A stretch of 64,000 nt of DNA from Clusia tigrina (lineage: Eukaryota > Arthropoda > Insecta > Diptera > Clusiidae). The notes under the pieces are model-generated. The model was not told the DNA's origin. It did not search any database and was given only the letters and a program-made list of their open reading frames with translations. Location of the stretch: NCBI GenBank assembly GCA_920105625.2, contig OV050031.1, positions 81,291,995 through 81,355,994 of the forward strand, in the 5' to 3' direction. Below, piece by piece: positions 39,239-51,696 of this stretch (position 1 is the first letter of the stretch; the number at the start of each line of letters is the position of its first letter). The position numbers and the translations under genes were made by a program.

Positions 39239-42200
39239 GCTGACAGAGGCTGCGACGCCGACAGAGGCAGATTGGGGTAGATATAGGTATATGGAAGGCA
39301 CCAGACCCCCAATCGAAAGCGGCAGCGACTGAGACGCCTACAGAAACGCTGACAAATGCTGCGACGCCGACTGAGGCAGAAAGGGTTGGATATAGGCATA
39401 GAGAAAGCAGCAGACCCCTCAATCGATAGCGGCAGCGACTGAGACGCCTTCAGAGATGCTGACAGAGGCAGCGACGCCGACTGAGGCAGATAGGGGTAGA
39501 TATACGCATAGAGAAGGTAGCAGACCCTCCAATCGACAGCGGCGGCGACTGAGACTCCTACAGAAACGCTGACAAATTCTGCGACGCCGACTGAGGCAGA
39601 TAGGGGTGGATATAGGCATAGAGAAGGCAACAGGCCCGCAATCGACAGCGGCAACGACTGAGACGCCTACAGAGACGCTGACAGAAGCTGCGACGCCGAC
39701 TGAGACGCCGACTGAGGCAGATAGGGGTAGATATAGGCATAGAGAAAGCAGCAGACCCCTCAATCGACAGCGGCAGCGACTGAGACGCCTTCAGAGACGC
39801 TGACAGAGGCAGCGACGCCGACTGAGGCAGATAGGGGTAGATATACGCATAGAGAAGGTAGCAGACCCTCCAATCGACAGCGGCGGCGACTGAGACTCCT
39901 ACAGAAACGCTGACAAATTCTGCGACGCCGACTGAGGCAGATAGGGGTAGATATAGGCATAGAGATGGCAGCAGACCCCCCATACGACAGCGGCAACTTC
40001 TGAGACGTCTACAGAAACGCTGACAGAGGCTGCGACGCCGACTGAGACGCCGGCTGAGGCAGTTAAGGGTAGGTATAGGCATAAAGAAGGCAACAGGCAC
40101 CCCCACTCGACAGCGGCAGCGACTGAGACGCCTACAAAGATACTGACAGAGGCTGCGACGCCGACTGAGGCAGATAGGGGTAGATATACACATAGAGAAG
40201 GCAGCACACCACCCAATCGACAGCGGCAGCGACTGAGACGCCTACAGAAATGCTGACAGAGGCTGCGACGCCGACAGAGGCAGATTGGGGTAGATATAGG
40301 CATATGGAAGGCACCAGACCCCCAATCGAAAGCGGCAGCGACTGAGACGCCTACAGAAACGCTGACAAAGGCTGCGACGCCGACTGAGGCAGAAAGGGTT
40401 GGATATAGGCATAGAGAAAGCAGCAGACCCCTCAATCGACAGCGGCAGCGACTGAGACGCCTTCAGAGATGCTGACAGAGGCAGCGACGCCGACTGAGGC
40501 AGATAGGGGTAGATATACGCATAGAGAAGGTAGCAGACCCTCCAATCGACAGCGGCGGCGACTGAGACTCCTACAGAAACGCTGACAAATTCTGCGACGC
40601 CGACTGAGGCAGATAGGGGTGGATATAGGCATAGAGAAAGCAGCAGACCCCTCAATCGACAGCGGCAGCGACTGAGACGCCTTCAGAGATGCTGACAGAG
40701 GCAGCGACGCCGACTGAGGCAGATAGGGGTAGATATACGCATAGAGAAGGTAGCAGACCCTTCAATCGACAGCGGCGGCGACTGAGACTCCTACAGAAAC
40801 GCTGACAAATTCTGCGACGCCGACTGAGGCAGATAGGGGTGGATATAGGCATAGAGAAGGCAACAGGCCCCCAATCGACAGCGGCAACGACTGAGACGCC
40901 TACAGAGACGCTGACAGAAGCTGCGACGCCGACTGAGACGCCGACTGAGGCAGATAGGGGTAGATATAGGCATAGAGAAAGCAGCAGACCCCTCAATCGA
41001 CAGCGGCAGCGACTGAGACGCCTTCAGAGACGCTGACAGAGGCAGCGACGCCGACTGAGGCAGATAGGGGTAGACATACGCATAGAGAAGGTAGCAGACC
41101 CTCCAATCGACAGCGGCGGCGACTGAGACTCCTACAGAAACGCTGACAAATTCTGCGACGCCGACTGAGGCAGATAGGGGTAGATATAGGCATAGAGATG
41201 GCAGCAGACCCCCCATACGACAGCGGCAACTTCTGAGACGTCTACAGAAACGCTGACAGAGGCTGCGACGCCGACTGAGACGCCGGCTGAGGCAGTTAAG
41301 GGTAGGTATAGGCATAAAGAAGGCAACAGGCACCCCCACTCGACAGCGGCAGCGACTGAGACGCCTACAAAGATACTGACAGAGGCTGCGACGCCGACTG
41401 AGGCAGATAGTGGTAGATATACACATAGAGAAGGCAGCACACCACCCAATCGACAGCGGCAGCGACTGAGAAGCCTACAGAAATGCTGACAGAGGCTGCG
41501 ACGCCGACAGAGGCAGATTGGGGTAGATATAGGCATATGGAAGGCACCAGACCCCCAATCGAAAGCGGCAGCGACTGAGACGCCTACAGAAACGCTGACA
41601 AAGGCTGCGACGCCGACTGAGGCAGAAAGGGTTGGATATAGGCATAGAGAAAGCAGCAGACCCCTCAATCGACAGCGGCAGCGACTGAGACGCCTTCAGA
41701 GATGCTGACAGAGGCAGCGACGCCAACTGAGGCAGATAGGGGTAGATATACGCATAGAGAAGGTAGCAGACCCTCCAATCGACAGCGGCGGCGACTGAGA
41801 CTCCTACAGAAACGCTGACAAATTCTGCGACGCCGACTGAGGCAGATAGGGGTGGATATAGGCATAGAGAAGGCAACAGGCCCCCAATCGACAGCGGCAA
41901 CGACTGATACGCCTACAGAGACGCTGACAGAAGCTGCGACGCCGACTGAGACGCCGACTGAGGCAGATAGGGGTAGATATAGGCATAGAGAAAGCAGCAG
42001 ACCCCTCAATCGACAGCGGCAGCGACTGAGACGCCTTCAGAGACGCTGACAGAGGCAGCGACGCCGACTGAGGCAGATAGGGGTAGATATACCCATAGAG
42101 AAGGTAGCAGACCCTCCAATCGACAGCGGCGGCGACTGAGACTCCTACAGAAACGCTGACAAATTCTGCGACGCCGACTGAGGCAGATAGGGGTGGATAT

Positions 42201-43036
42201 AGGCATAGAGAAGGCAACAGGCCCCCAATCGACAGCGGCAACGACTGAGACGCCTACAGAGACGCTGACAGAAGCTGCGACGCCGACTGAGGCAGAAAGG
42301 GTTGGATATAGGCATAGAGAAAGCAGCAGACCCCTCAATCGACAGCGGCAGCGACTGAGACGCCTTCAGAGACGCTGACAGAGGCTGCGACGCCGACTGA
42401 GACGCCGACTGAGGCAGATAAGGGTAGATATAGGCATTGAGAAGGCAGCAGACCCCCCAATCTACAGCGGCAGCCATTGAGACGCCAACAGAGACGCTTA
42501 CAGAGACGCTTACAGAGGTTGCGACGAGAGAAGGTAGCAGACCCTCCAATCGACAGCGGCGGCGACTGAGACTCCTACAGAAACGCTGACAAATTCTGCG
42601 ACGCCGACTGAGGCAGATAGGGGTGGATATAGGCATAGAGAAGGGAACAGGCACTCAATCGACAGCGGCACCGACTGAGAAGCCTACAGAGACGCTGACA
42701 GAGGCTGCGACGCCGACTGAGGCAGATAGGGGTAGATATAGGCATAGAGATGGCAGCAGACCCCCCATACGACAGCGGCAACTTCTGAGACGTCTACAGA
42801 AACGCTGACAGAGGCTGCGACGCCGACTGAGACGCCGGCTGAGGCAGTTAAGGGTAGGTATAGGCATAAAGAAGGCAACAGGCACCCCCACTCGACAGCG
42901 GCAGCGACTGAGACGCCTACAAAGATACTGACAGAGGCTGCGACGCCGACTGAGGCAGATAGGGGTAGATATACACATAGAGAAGGCAGCACACCACCCA
43001 ATCGACAGCGGCAGCGACTGAGACGCCTACAGAAAT
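39239..43036 (+). repeat. Nine-monomer HOR array, regular then rearranged
   Basis: Units of 1013 bp run in register up to about 40430 (type-E markers near 38276, 39289 and 40302). A unit then carries extra G/H monomers, so the next marker is 1233 bp on, near 41535. From about 42280 the order breaks down: one monomer has a duplicated 12-bp GAGACGCTTACA (42490-42513), followed by a deletion junction at 42521-42530 where GCGACG is joined to AGAGAAGG. Confidence 0.85.
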
Positions 43037-43300
43037 GCTGACAGAGGCTGCGACGCCGACAGAGGCAGATTGGGGTAGATATAGGCATATGGAAGGCACC
43101 AGACCCCCAATCGAAAGCGGCAGCGACTGAGACGCCTACAGAAACGCTGACAAAGGCTGCGACGCCGACTGAGGCAGAAAGAGTTGGATATAGGCATAGA
43201 GAAAGCAGCAGACCCCTCAATCGACAGCGGCAGCGACTGAGACGCCTTCAGAGATGCTGACAGAGGCAGCGACGCCGACTGAGGCAGATAGGGGTAGATA
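42310..43300 (+). repeat. About 990-bp block also present 2274 bp downstream
   Basis: The block matches 44584-45574 at a constant offset of 2274. Both contain the duplicated GAGACGCTTACA, the GCGACGAGAGAAGG deletion junction, a CACCGACTGAGAAGCC monomer (42667 and 44941) and a C-D-E-F-G monomer run. The match ends where this copy jumps to ATAATCGACAGCGG at 43302 while the other continues TATACGCATAG. Confidence 0.75.
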
Positions 43301-46300
43301 TAATCGACAGCGGCAACGACTGAGACGCCTACATAGACGCTGACAGTGGCGGCGACGCCGACTGAGACGCCGACTGAGGCAGATAGGGGTAGATATAGGC
43401 ATAGAGAAAGCAGCAGACCCCCCAATCGACAGCGGCAGCGACTGAGACTCCTACAGAAACGCTGACAGAGGTTGCGACGCCGACTGAGGCAGATAGGGGT
43501 AGATATAGGCATAGAGAAGGCAGCAGACCCCTCAATCGACAGCGGCAGCGACTGAGACGCCTTCAAGGACGCTGACAGAGGCTGCGACGCCGACTGAGAC
43601 GCCGGCTGAGGCAGATAAGGGTAGATATAGGCATTGAGAAGACAGCAGACCCCCCAATCTACAGCGGCAGCCACTGAGACGCCTGCAGAGACGCTTACAG
43701 AGGCTGCGACGCCGACTGAGGCAGATAGGCATAGATATACGCAAAGAGAAGGTAGCAGACCCCCCAATCGACAGCGGCAGCGACTGAGACTCCTACAGAA
43801 AAGCCGACTGAGGCAGATAGGGATGGATATAGGCATAGAGAAGGCAACAGGCACTCAATCGACAGCGGCAACGACTGAGACGCCTACAGAGACGCTGACA
43901 GAGGCTAAGACGCCGACTGAGACAGATAGGGGTGGATATAGGCATAGAGCGGCAACGACTGAGACGAATACAGAGACGCTTACAGAGGCTACGACGCCGA
44001 CTGAGGCAGATAGGGGTAGATATACGCATAGAGAAGGCAGCACACCACCCAATCGACAGCGGCAGCGAATGAGACGCCTACAGAAACGCTGACAAAGGCT
44101 GCGACGCCGACAGAGGCAGATTGGGGTAGATATAGGCATATGGAAGGCACCAGACCCCCAATCGAAAGCGGCAGCGACTGAGACGCCTACAGAAACGCTG
44201 ACAAAGGCTGCGACGCCGACTGAGGCAGAAAGGGTTGGATATAGGCATAGAGAAAGCAGCAGACCCCTCAATCGACAGCGGCAGCGACTGAGACGCCTTC
44301 AGAGATGCTGACAGAGGCAGCGACGCCGACTGAGGCAGATAGGGGTAGATATACGCATAGAGAAGGTAGCAGACCCTCCAATCGACAGCGGCGGCGACTG
44401 AGACTCCTACAGAAACGCTGACAAACTCTGCGACGCCGACTGAGGCAGATAGGGGTGGATATAGGCATAGAGAAGGCAACAGGCCCCCAATCGACAGCGG
44501 CAACGACTGAGACGCCTACAGAGACGCTGACAGAAGCTGCGACGCCGACTGAGACGCCGACTGAGGCAGATAGGGGTAGATATAGGCATAGAGAAAGCAG
44601 CAGACCCCTCAATCGACAGCGGCAGCGACTGAGACGCCTTCAGAGACGCTGACAGAGGCTGCGACGCCGACTGAGACGCCGACTGAGGCAGATAAGGGTA
44701 GATATAGGCATAGAGAAGGCAGCAGACCCCCCAATCTACAGCGGCAGCCACTGAGACGCCAACAGAGACGCTTACAGAGACGCTTACAGAGGTTGCGACG
44801 AGAGAAGGTAGCAGACCCTCCAATCGACAGCGGCGGCGACTGAGACTCCTACAGAAACGCTGACAAATTCTGCGACGCCGACTGAGGCAGATAGGGGTGG
44901 ATATAGGCATAGAGAAGGGAACAGGCACTCAATCGACAGCGGCACCGACTGAGAAGCCTACAGAGACGCTGACAGAGGCTGCGACGCCGACTGAGGCAGA
45001 TAGGGGTAGATATAGGCATAGAGATGGCAGCAGACCCCCCATACGACAGCGGCAACTTCTGAGACGTCTACAGAAACGCTGACAGAGGCTGCGACGCCGA
45101 CTGAGACGCCGGCTGAGGCAGTTAAGGGTAGGTATAGGCATAAAGAATTCAACAGGCACCCCCACTCGACAGCGGCAGCGACTGAGACGCCTACAAAGAT
45201 ACTGACAGAGGCTGCGACGCCGACTGAGGCAGATAGGGGTAGATATACACATAGAGAAGGCAGCACACCACCCAATCGACAGCGGCAGCGACTGAGACGC
45301 CTACAGAAATGCTGACAGAGGCTGCGATGCCGACAGAGGCAGATTGGGGTAGACATAGGCATATGGAAGGCACCAGACCCCCAATCGAAAGCGGCAGCGA
45401 CTGAGACGCCTACAGAAACGCTGACAAAGGCTGCGACGCCGACTGAGGCAGAAAGGGTTGGATATAGGCATAGAGAAAGCAGCAGACCCCTCAATCGACA
45501 GCGGCAGCGACTGAGACGCCTTCAGAGATGCTGACAGAGGCAGCGACGCCGACTGAGGCAGATAGGGGTAGATATACGCATAGAGAAGGTAGCAGACCCT
45601 CCAATCGACAGCGGCGGCGACTGAGACTCCTACAGAAACGCTGACAAATTCTGCGACGCCGACTGAGGCAGATAGTGGTGGATATAGGCATAGAGAAGGC
45701 AACAGGCCCCCAATCGACAGCGGCAACGACTGAGACGCCTACAGAGACGCTGACAGAGGCTGCGACGCCGACTGAGGCAGATAGGGGTAGATATACGCAT
45801 AGAGAAGGTAGCAGACTCCCCAATCGACAGCATCAGCGACTGAGACTCCTACAGAAACGCTGACAGAGGCTGCGACGCCGACTGAGGCAGATAGGGGTAG
45901 ATATACGCATAGAGAAGGCAGCAGACCCCTCAATCGACAGCGGCAGCGACTAAGACGGCTTCAGAGACGCTGACAGAGGTTGCGACGCCGACTGAGGCAG
46001 ATAATGATGGATATAGGCAAAGAGAAGGCAACAGGCACTCAATCGACAGCGGCAACGACTGAGACGCCTACAGAGACGCTGACAGAGGCTAAGACGCCGA
46101 CTGAGACAGATAGGGGTAGATATACGCATAGAGAAGGTAGCTGACCCCCCAATCGACAGCGGCAACGACTGAGACGCCTACAGAGACGCTGACAGAGGCT
46201 GCGACGCCGACTGAGATAGATAGGGGTGGATATAGGCATAGAGAAGGCAACAGGCACTCAGTCGACAGCGGCAACGACTGAGACGCCTACAGAGACGCTG

Positions 46301-46803
46301 ACAGAAGCTGCGACGCCGACTGAGGCAGATAGGGGTGGATATAGGCATACAGAAGGCAACAGGCCAACAATCGACAGCGGCAACGACTGAGACGCCTACA
46401 GAGACGCTGACAGAGGCTGCGACAACGACTGAGACGCCTACAGAGACGCTGACAGAGACTGCGACGCCGACTGAGACGCCGACTGAGGCAGATAGGGGTA
46501 GATATATAAGCATAGAGAAGGCAGCAGACCCCTAAAACGACAGCGGCAGCGACTGAGACGCCTTCAGAGACGCTGACAGTGGCTGCGACGCCGACTGAGA
46601 TACCGACTGAGGCAGATAAGGGTAGATATAAGCATTGAGAAGGCAGCAGACCCCCCAATCTACAGCGGCAGCCACTGAGACGCCTACAGAGACGCTTACA
46701 GAGGCTGCGACGCCGACTGAGGGATATAGGTTTAGATATACGCAAATAGAAGGTAGCAGACACCCCAATCGACAGCGGCAGCGACTGAGACTCCTACAAA
46801 ATC
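43037..46803 (+). repeat. Segmental tandem duplication, copy 1 (3767 bp)
   Basis: Matches 46804-50570 at a constant offset of 3767 along its whole length. The breakpoint lies within about 23 shared bases, GCTGACAGAGGCTGCG and the following CCGAC. Landmarks present in both are the spacer-less junction GATATAATCGACAGC (43302 and 47069), CATAGAGCGGCAACG (43944 and 47711), the GCGACGAGAGAAGG junction (44795 and 48562), TAAAGAATTCAACAG with an EcoRI site (45142 and 48909) and the 42-bp internal duplication at 46390-46473. Single-base differences include GAGTTGG versus GGGTTGG near 43181/46948. Confidence 0.9.
44584..45574 (+). repeat. Second occurrence of the about 990-bp block
   Basis: Counterpart of 42310-43300 at +2274, nested inside the 3767-bp duplication, so a third occurrence lies at about 48351-49341. 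The nesting shows that the 2274-bp event came before the 3767-bp event. Confidence 0.75.
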
Positions 46804-49800
46804 GCTGACAGAGGCTGCGACGCCGACAGAGGCAGATTGGGGTAGATATAGGCATATGGAAGGCACCAGACCCCCAATCGAAAGCGGCAGCGACTGAGAC
46901 GCCTACAGAAACGCTGACAAAGGCTGCGACGCCGACTGAGGCAGAAAGGGTTGGATATAGGCATAGAGAAAGCAGCAGACCCCTCAATCGACAGCGGCAG
47001 CGACTGAGACGCCTTCAGAGATGCTGACAGAGGCAGCGACGCCGACTGAGGCAGATAGGGGTAGATATAATCGACAGCGGCAACGACTGAGACGCCTACA
47101 TAGACGCTGACAGTGGCGGCGACGCCGACTGAGACGCCGACTGAGGCAGATAGGGGTAGATATAGGCATAGAGAAAGCAGCAGACCCCCCAATCGACAGC
47201 GGCAGCGACTGAGACTCCTACAGAAACGCTGACAGAGGTTGCGACGCCGACTGAGGCAGATAGGGGTAGATATAGGCATAGAGAAGGCAGCAGACCCCTC
47301 AATCGACAGCGGCAGCGACTGAGACGCCTTCAAGGACGCTGACAGAGGCTGCGACGCCGACTGAGACGCCGGCTGAGGCAGATAAGGGTAGATATAGGCA
47401 TTGAGAAGACAGCAGACCCCCCAATCTACAGCGGCAGCCACTGAGACGCCTGCAGAGACGCTTACAGAGGCTGCGACGCCGACTGAGGCAGATAGGCATA
47501 GATATACGCAAAGAGAAGGTAGCAGACCCCCCAATCGACAGCGGCAGCGACTGAGACTCCTACAGAAAAGCCGACTGAGGCAGATAGGGATGGATATAGG
47601 CATAGAGAAGGCAACAGGCACTCAATCGACAGCGGCAACGACTGAGACGCCTACAGAGACGCTGACAGAGGCTAAGACGCCGACTGAGACAGATAGGGGT
47701 GGATATAGGCATAGAGCGGCAACGACTGAGACGAATACAGAGACGCTTACAGAGGCTACGACGCCGACTGAGGCAGATAGGGGTAGATATACGCATAGAG
47801 AAGGCAGCACACCACCCAATCGACAGCGGCAGCGAATGAGACGCCTACAGAAACGCTGACAAAGGCTGCGACGCCGACAGAGGCAGATTGGGGTAGATAT
47901 AGGCATATGGAAGGCACCAGACCCCCAATCGAAAGCGGCAGCGACTGAGACGCCTACAGAAACGCTGACAAAGGCTGCGACGCCGACTGAGGCAGAAAGG
48001 GTTGGATATAGGCATAGAGAAAGCAGCAGACCCCTCAATCGACAGCGGCAGCGACTGAGACGCCTTCAGAGATGCTGACAGAGGCAGCGACGCCGACTGA
48101 GGCAGATAGGGGTAGATATACGCATAGAGAAGGTAGCAGACCCTCCAATCGACAGCGGCGGCGACTGAGACTCCTACAGAAACGCTGACAAACTCTGCGA
48201 CGCCGACTGAGGCAGATAGGGGTGGATATAGGCATAGAGAAGGCAACAGGCCCCCAATCGACAGCGGCAACGACTGAGACGCCTACAGAGACGCTGACAG
48301 AGGCTCCGACGCCGACTGAGACGCCGACTGAGGCAGATAGGGGTAGATATAGGCATAGAGAAAGCAGCAGACCCCTCAATCGACAGCGGCAGCGACTGAG
48401 ACGCCTTCAGAGACGCTGACAGAGGCTGCGACGCCGACTGAGACGCCGACTGAGGCAGATAAGGGTAGATATAGGCATAGAGAAGGCAGCAGACCCCCCA
48501 ATCTACAGCGGCAGCCACTGAGACGCCAACAGAGACGCTTACAGAGACGCTTACAGAGGTTGCGACGAGAGAAGGTAGCAGACCCTCCAATCGACAGCGG
48601 CGGCGACTGAGACTCCTACAGAAACGCTGACAAATTCTGCGACGCCGACTGAGGCAGATAGGGGTGGATATAGGCATAGAGAAGGGAACAGGCACTCAAT
48701 CGACAGCGGCACCGACTGAGAAGCCTACAGAGACGCTGACAGAGGCTGCGACGCCGACTGAGGCAGATAGGGGTAGATATAGGCATAGAGATGGCAGCAG
48801 ACCCCCCATACGACAGCGGCAACTTCTGAGACGTCTACAGAAACGCTGACAGAGGCTGCGACGCCGACTGAGACGCCGGCTGAGGCAGTTAAGGGTAGGT
48901 ATAGGCATAAAGAATTCAACAGGCACCCCCACTCGACAGCGGCAGCGACTGAGACGCCTACAAAGATACTGACAGAGGCTGCGACGCCGACTGAGGCAGA
49001 TAGGGGTAGATATACACATAGAGAAGGCAGCACACCACCCAATCGACAGCGGCAGCGACTGAGACGCCTACAGAAATGCTGACAGAGGCTGCGATGCCGA
49101 CAGAGGCAGATTGGGGTAGACATAGGCATATGGAAGGCACCAGACCCCCAATCGAAAGCGGCAGCGACTGAGACGCCTACAGAAACGCTGACAAAGGCTG
49201 CGACGCCGACTGAGGCAGAAAGGGTTGGATATAGGCATAGAGAAAGCAGCAGACCCCTCAATCGACAGCGGCAGCGACTGAGACGCCTTCAGAGATGCTG
49301 ACAGAGGCAGCGACGCCGACTGAGGCAGATAGGGGTAGATATACGCATAGAGAAGGTAGCAGACCCTCCAATCGACAGCGGCGGCGACTGAGACTCCTAC
49401 AGAAACGCTGACAAATTCTGCGACGCCGACTGAGGCAGATAGTGGTGGATATAGGCATAGAGAAGGCAACAGGCCCCCAATCGACAGCGGCAACGACTGA
49501 GACGCCTACAGAGACGCTGACAGAGGCTGCGACGCCGACTGAGGCAGATAGGGGTAGATATACGCATAGAGAAGGTAGCAGACTCCCCAATCGACAGCAT
49601 CAGCGACTGAGACTCCTACAGAAACGCTGACAGAGGCTGCGACGCCGACTGAGGCAGATAGGGGTAGATATACGCATAGAGAAGGCAGCAGACCCCTCAA
49701 TCGACAGCGGCAGCGACTAAGACGGCTTCAGAGACGCTGACAGAGGTTGCGACGCCGACTGAGGCAGATAATGATGGATATAGGCATAGAGAAGGCAACA

Positions 49801-50570
49801 GGCACTCAATCGACAGCGGCAACGACTGAGACGCCTACAGAGACGCTGACAGAGGCTAAGACGCCGACTGAGACAGATAGGGGTAGATATACGCATAGAG
49901 AAGGTAGCTGACCCCCCAATCGACAGCGGCAACGACTGAGACGCCTACAGAGACGCTGACAGAGGCTGCGACGCCGACTGAGATAGATAGGGGTGGATAT
50001 AGGCATAGAGAAGGCAACAGGCACTCAGTCGACAGCGGCAACGACTGAGACGCCTACAGAGACGCTGACAGAAGCTGCGACGCCGACTGAGGCAGATAGG
50101 GGTGGATATAGGCATACAGAAGGCAACAGGCCAACAATCGACAGCGGCAACGACTGAGACGCCTACAGAGACGCTGACAGAGGCTGCGACAACGACTGAG
50201 ACGCCTACAGAGACGCTGACAGAGACTGCGACGCCGACTGAGACGCCGACTGAGGCAGATAGGGGTAGATATATAAGCATAGAGAAGGCAGCAGACCCCT
50301 AAAACGACAGCGGCAGCGACTGAGACGCCTTCAGAGACGCTGACAGTGGCTGCGACGCCGACTGAGATACCGACTGAGGCAGATAAGGGTAGATATAAGC
50401 ATTGAGAAGGCAGCAGACCCCCCAATCTACAGCGGCAGCCACTGAGACGCCTACAGAGACGCTTACAGAGGCTGCGACGCCGACTGAGGGATATAGGTTT
50501 AGATATACGCAAATAGAAGGTAGCAGACACCCCAATCGACAGCGGCAGCGACTGAGACTCCTACAAAATC
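46804..50570 (+). repeat. Segmental tandem duplication, copy 2 (3767 bp)
   Basis: Direct repeat of 43037-46803, with scattered single-base differences such as GGCTCCGACG at 48302 and GGCATAGAG versus GGCAAAGAG near 49783/46016. It contains the last type-E marker of the window (near 49127). Beyond its right end the nine-mer type set is no longer seen. Confidence 0.9.
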
Positions 50571-51696
50571 GCTGACAGAGGCTGCGACGCCGACTGAGGC
50601 AGACAGGGGTGGATATAGGCATAGCGAAGGCAACAGGCACTCAATCGACAGCGGCAACGACTGAGACGCCTACAGAGACGCTGACAGAGGCTGCGACGCC
50701 GACTGAGACGACGACTGAGGCAGGTAGGGGTAAATGTAGGCATAGAGAAGGCAGCAGACCCCTCAATCGATAGCGGCAGCGACTGAGACGCCTTCAGAGA
50801 CGCTGACAGAGGCTGCGACGCCGACTGAGGCAGATAGGGGTGGATATAGGCATAGAGAAGGAAACAGGCACTCAATCGACAGCGGCAACGACTGAGACGC
50901 CTACAGAGACGCTGACAGAGGCTGCGACGCTGACTGAGACGCCGACTGAGGCAGATAGGGGTAAATATAGGCATAGAGAAGGCAGCAGACCCCCAATCGA
51001 CAGCGGCAGCGACTGAGACGCCTACAGAAACGCTGACAAAGGCTGCGACGCCGACTGAGACGTCGACTGAGGCAGATAGGGGTAGATATAGGCATAGAGA
51101 AGGCAGCAGACCCCTCAATTGACAGCGGCAGCGACTGAGACGCCTACAGAGACGCTGACAGAGGCTGCGACGCCGACTGAGACGACGACTGAGGCAGGTA
51201 GGGGTAAATGTAGGCATAGAGAAGGCAGCAGACCCCTCAATCGATAGCGGCAGCGACTGAGACGCCTTCAGAGACGCTTACAGAGGCTGTGACGCCGACT
51301 GAGGCAGATAGGGGTGGATATAGGCATAGAGAAGGGAACAGGCACTCAATCGACAGCGGCACAGACTGAGAAGCCTACAGAGACGCTGACAGAGGCTGCG
51401 ACGCCGACTGAGACGCCGATTGAGGCAGGTAGGGGTGAATATAGGCATAGATAAGGCAGCAGACCGCCCAATCGACAGCGGCAGCGACTGAGACGCCTAC
51501 AGAAACGCTGACAGAGGCTGCGACGCCGACTGAGGCAGTTAGGAGTAGATATAGGCATAGAGATGGCAGCAGAACCCCCCATACGACAGCGGCAACTACT
51601 GAGACGTCTACAGAAACGCTGACAGAGGCTGCGACGCCGACTGAGGCAGATAGGGGTAGATATACGCATAGAGAAGGTAGCAGACCCCCCAATCGA
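50571..51696 (+). repeat. Heterogeneous monomers up to the retrotransposon insertion
   Basis: The monomers differ from the A-I set. Many have GACGACGACTGAGG or GACGTCGACTGAGG, GGTAGGGGTAAATGTAGG and GGCACTCAATCG. A roughly 460-bp pattern (GGTAGGGGTAAATGTAGG at 50722 and 51198) is visible but not regular. The array is cut at AATCGA (51691-51696), where the retrotransposon begins. Confidence 0.85.
51683..51696 (+). repeat. Target-site duplication, left copy (14 bp)
   Basis: GACCCCCCAATCGA stands at the end of the left satellite flank and again directly after the poly(A) tail at 53626-53639. The sequence is normal satellite, covering the monomer boundary C-run. A preceding A (51682) could extend it to 15 bp but cannot be told from the tail. 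Fourteen bases is the duplication length reported for R1 elements. Confidence 0.9.

Larger units (their letters stand above)
1..51696 (+). repeat. Satellite array, left of the retrotransposon (about 110-bp monomers)
   Basis: The whole interval is made of direct tandem copies of one monomer family. A typical monomer begins AATCGACAGCGG, continues through GACTGAGACGCC, GCGACGCCGACTGAGG and ATAGGGGTAGATATA, and ends GGCAGCAG followed by a run of C (usually four to seven). Lengths are 109-111 bp, or about 122 bp when an additional 12-bp GACGCCGACTGA-like unit is present. A count on one consensus-like monomer gives about 33 A, 37 G, 28 C and 11 T, so the plus strand is strikingly T-poor. No monomer in inverted orientation was seen and no unrelated sequence interrupts the array before 51697. 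I do not recognise this satellite as a named family. Function is unknown; centromeric or other heterochromatic location is only an inference. Confidence 0.97.

Noticed and set aside
43634..44092. 152-codon plus-strand open frame, repeated at 47401-47859
   Set aside because: It reads through satellite monomers, changes repeat phase within its length and is duplicated only because the 3767-bp block is duplicated. No gene signals were seen.
51670..51690. AAGGTAGC in the satellite flank resembles part of the 28S rDNA site used by R2-type elements
   Set aside because: Only eight bases match, many satellite monomers carry them, and the insertion point is not at the equivalent position, so chance is the simplest explanation.
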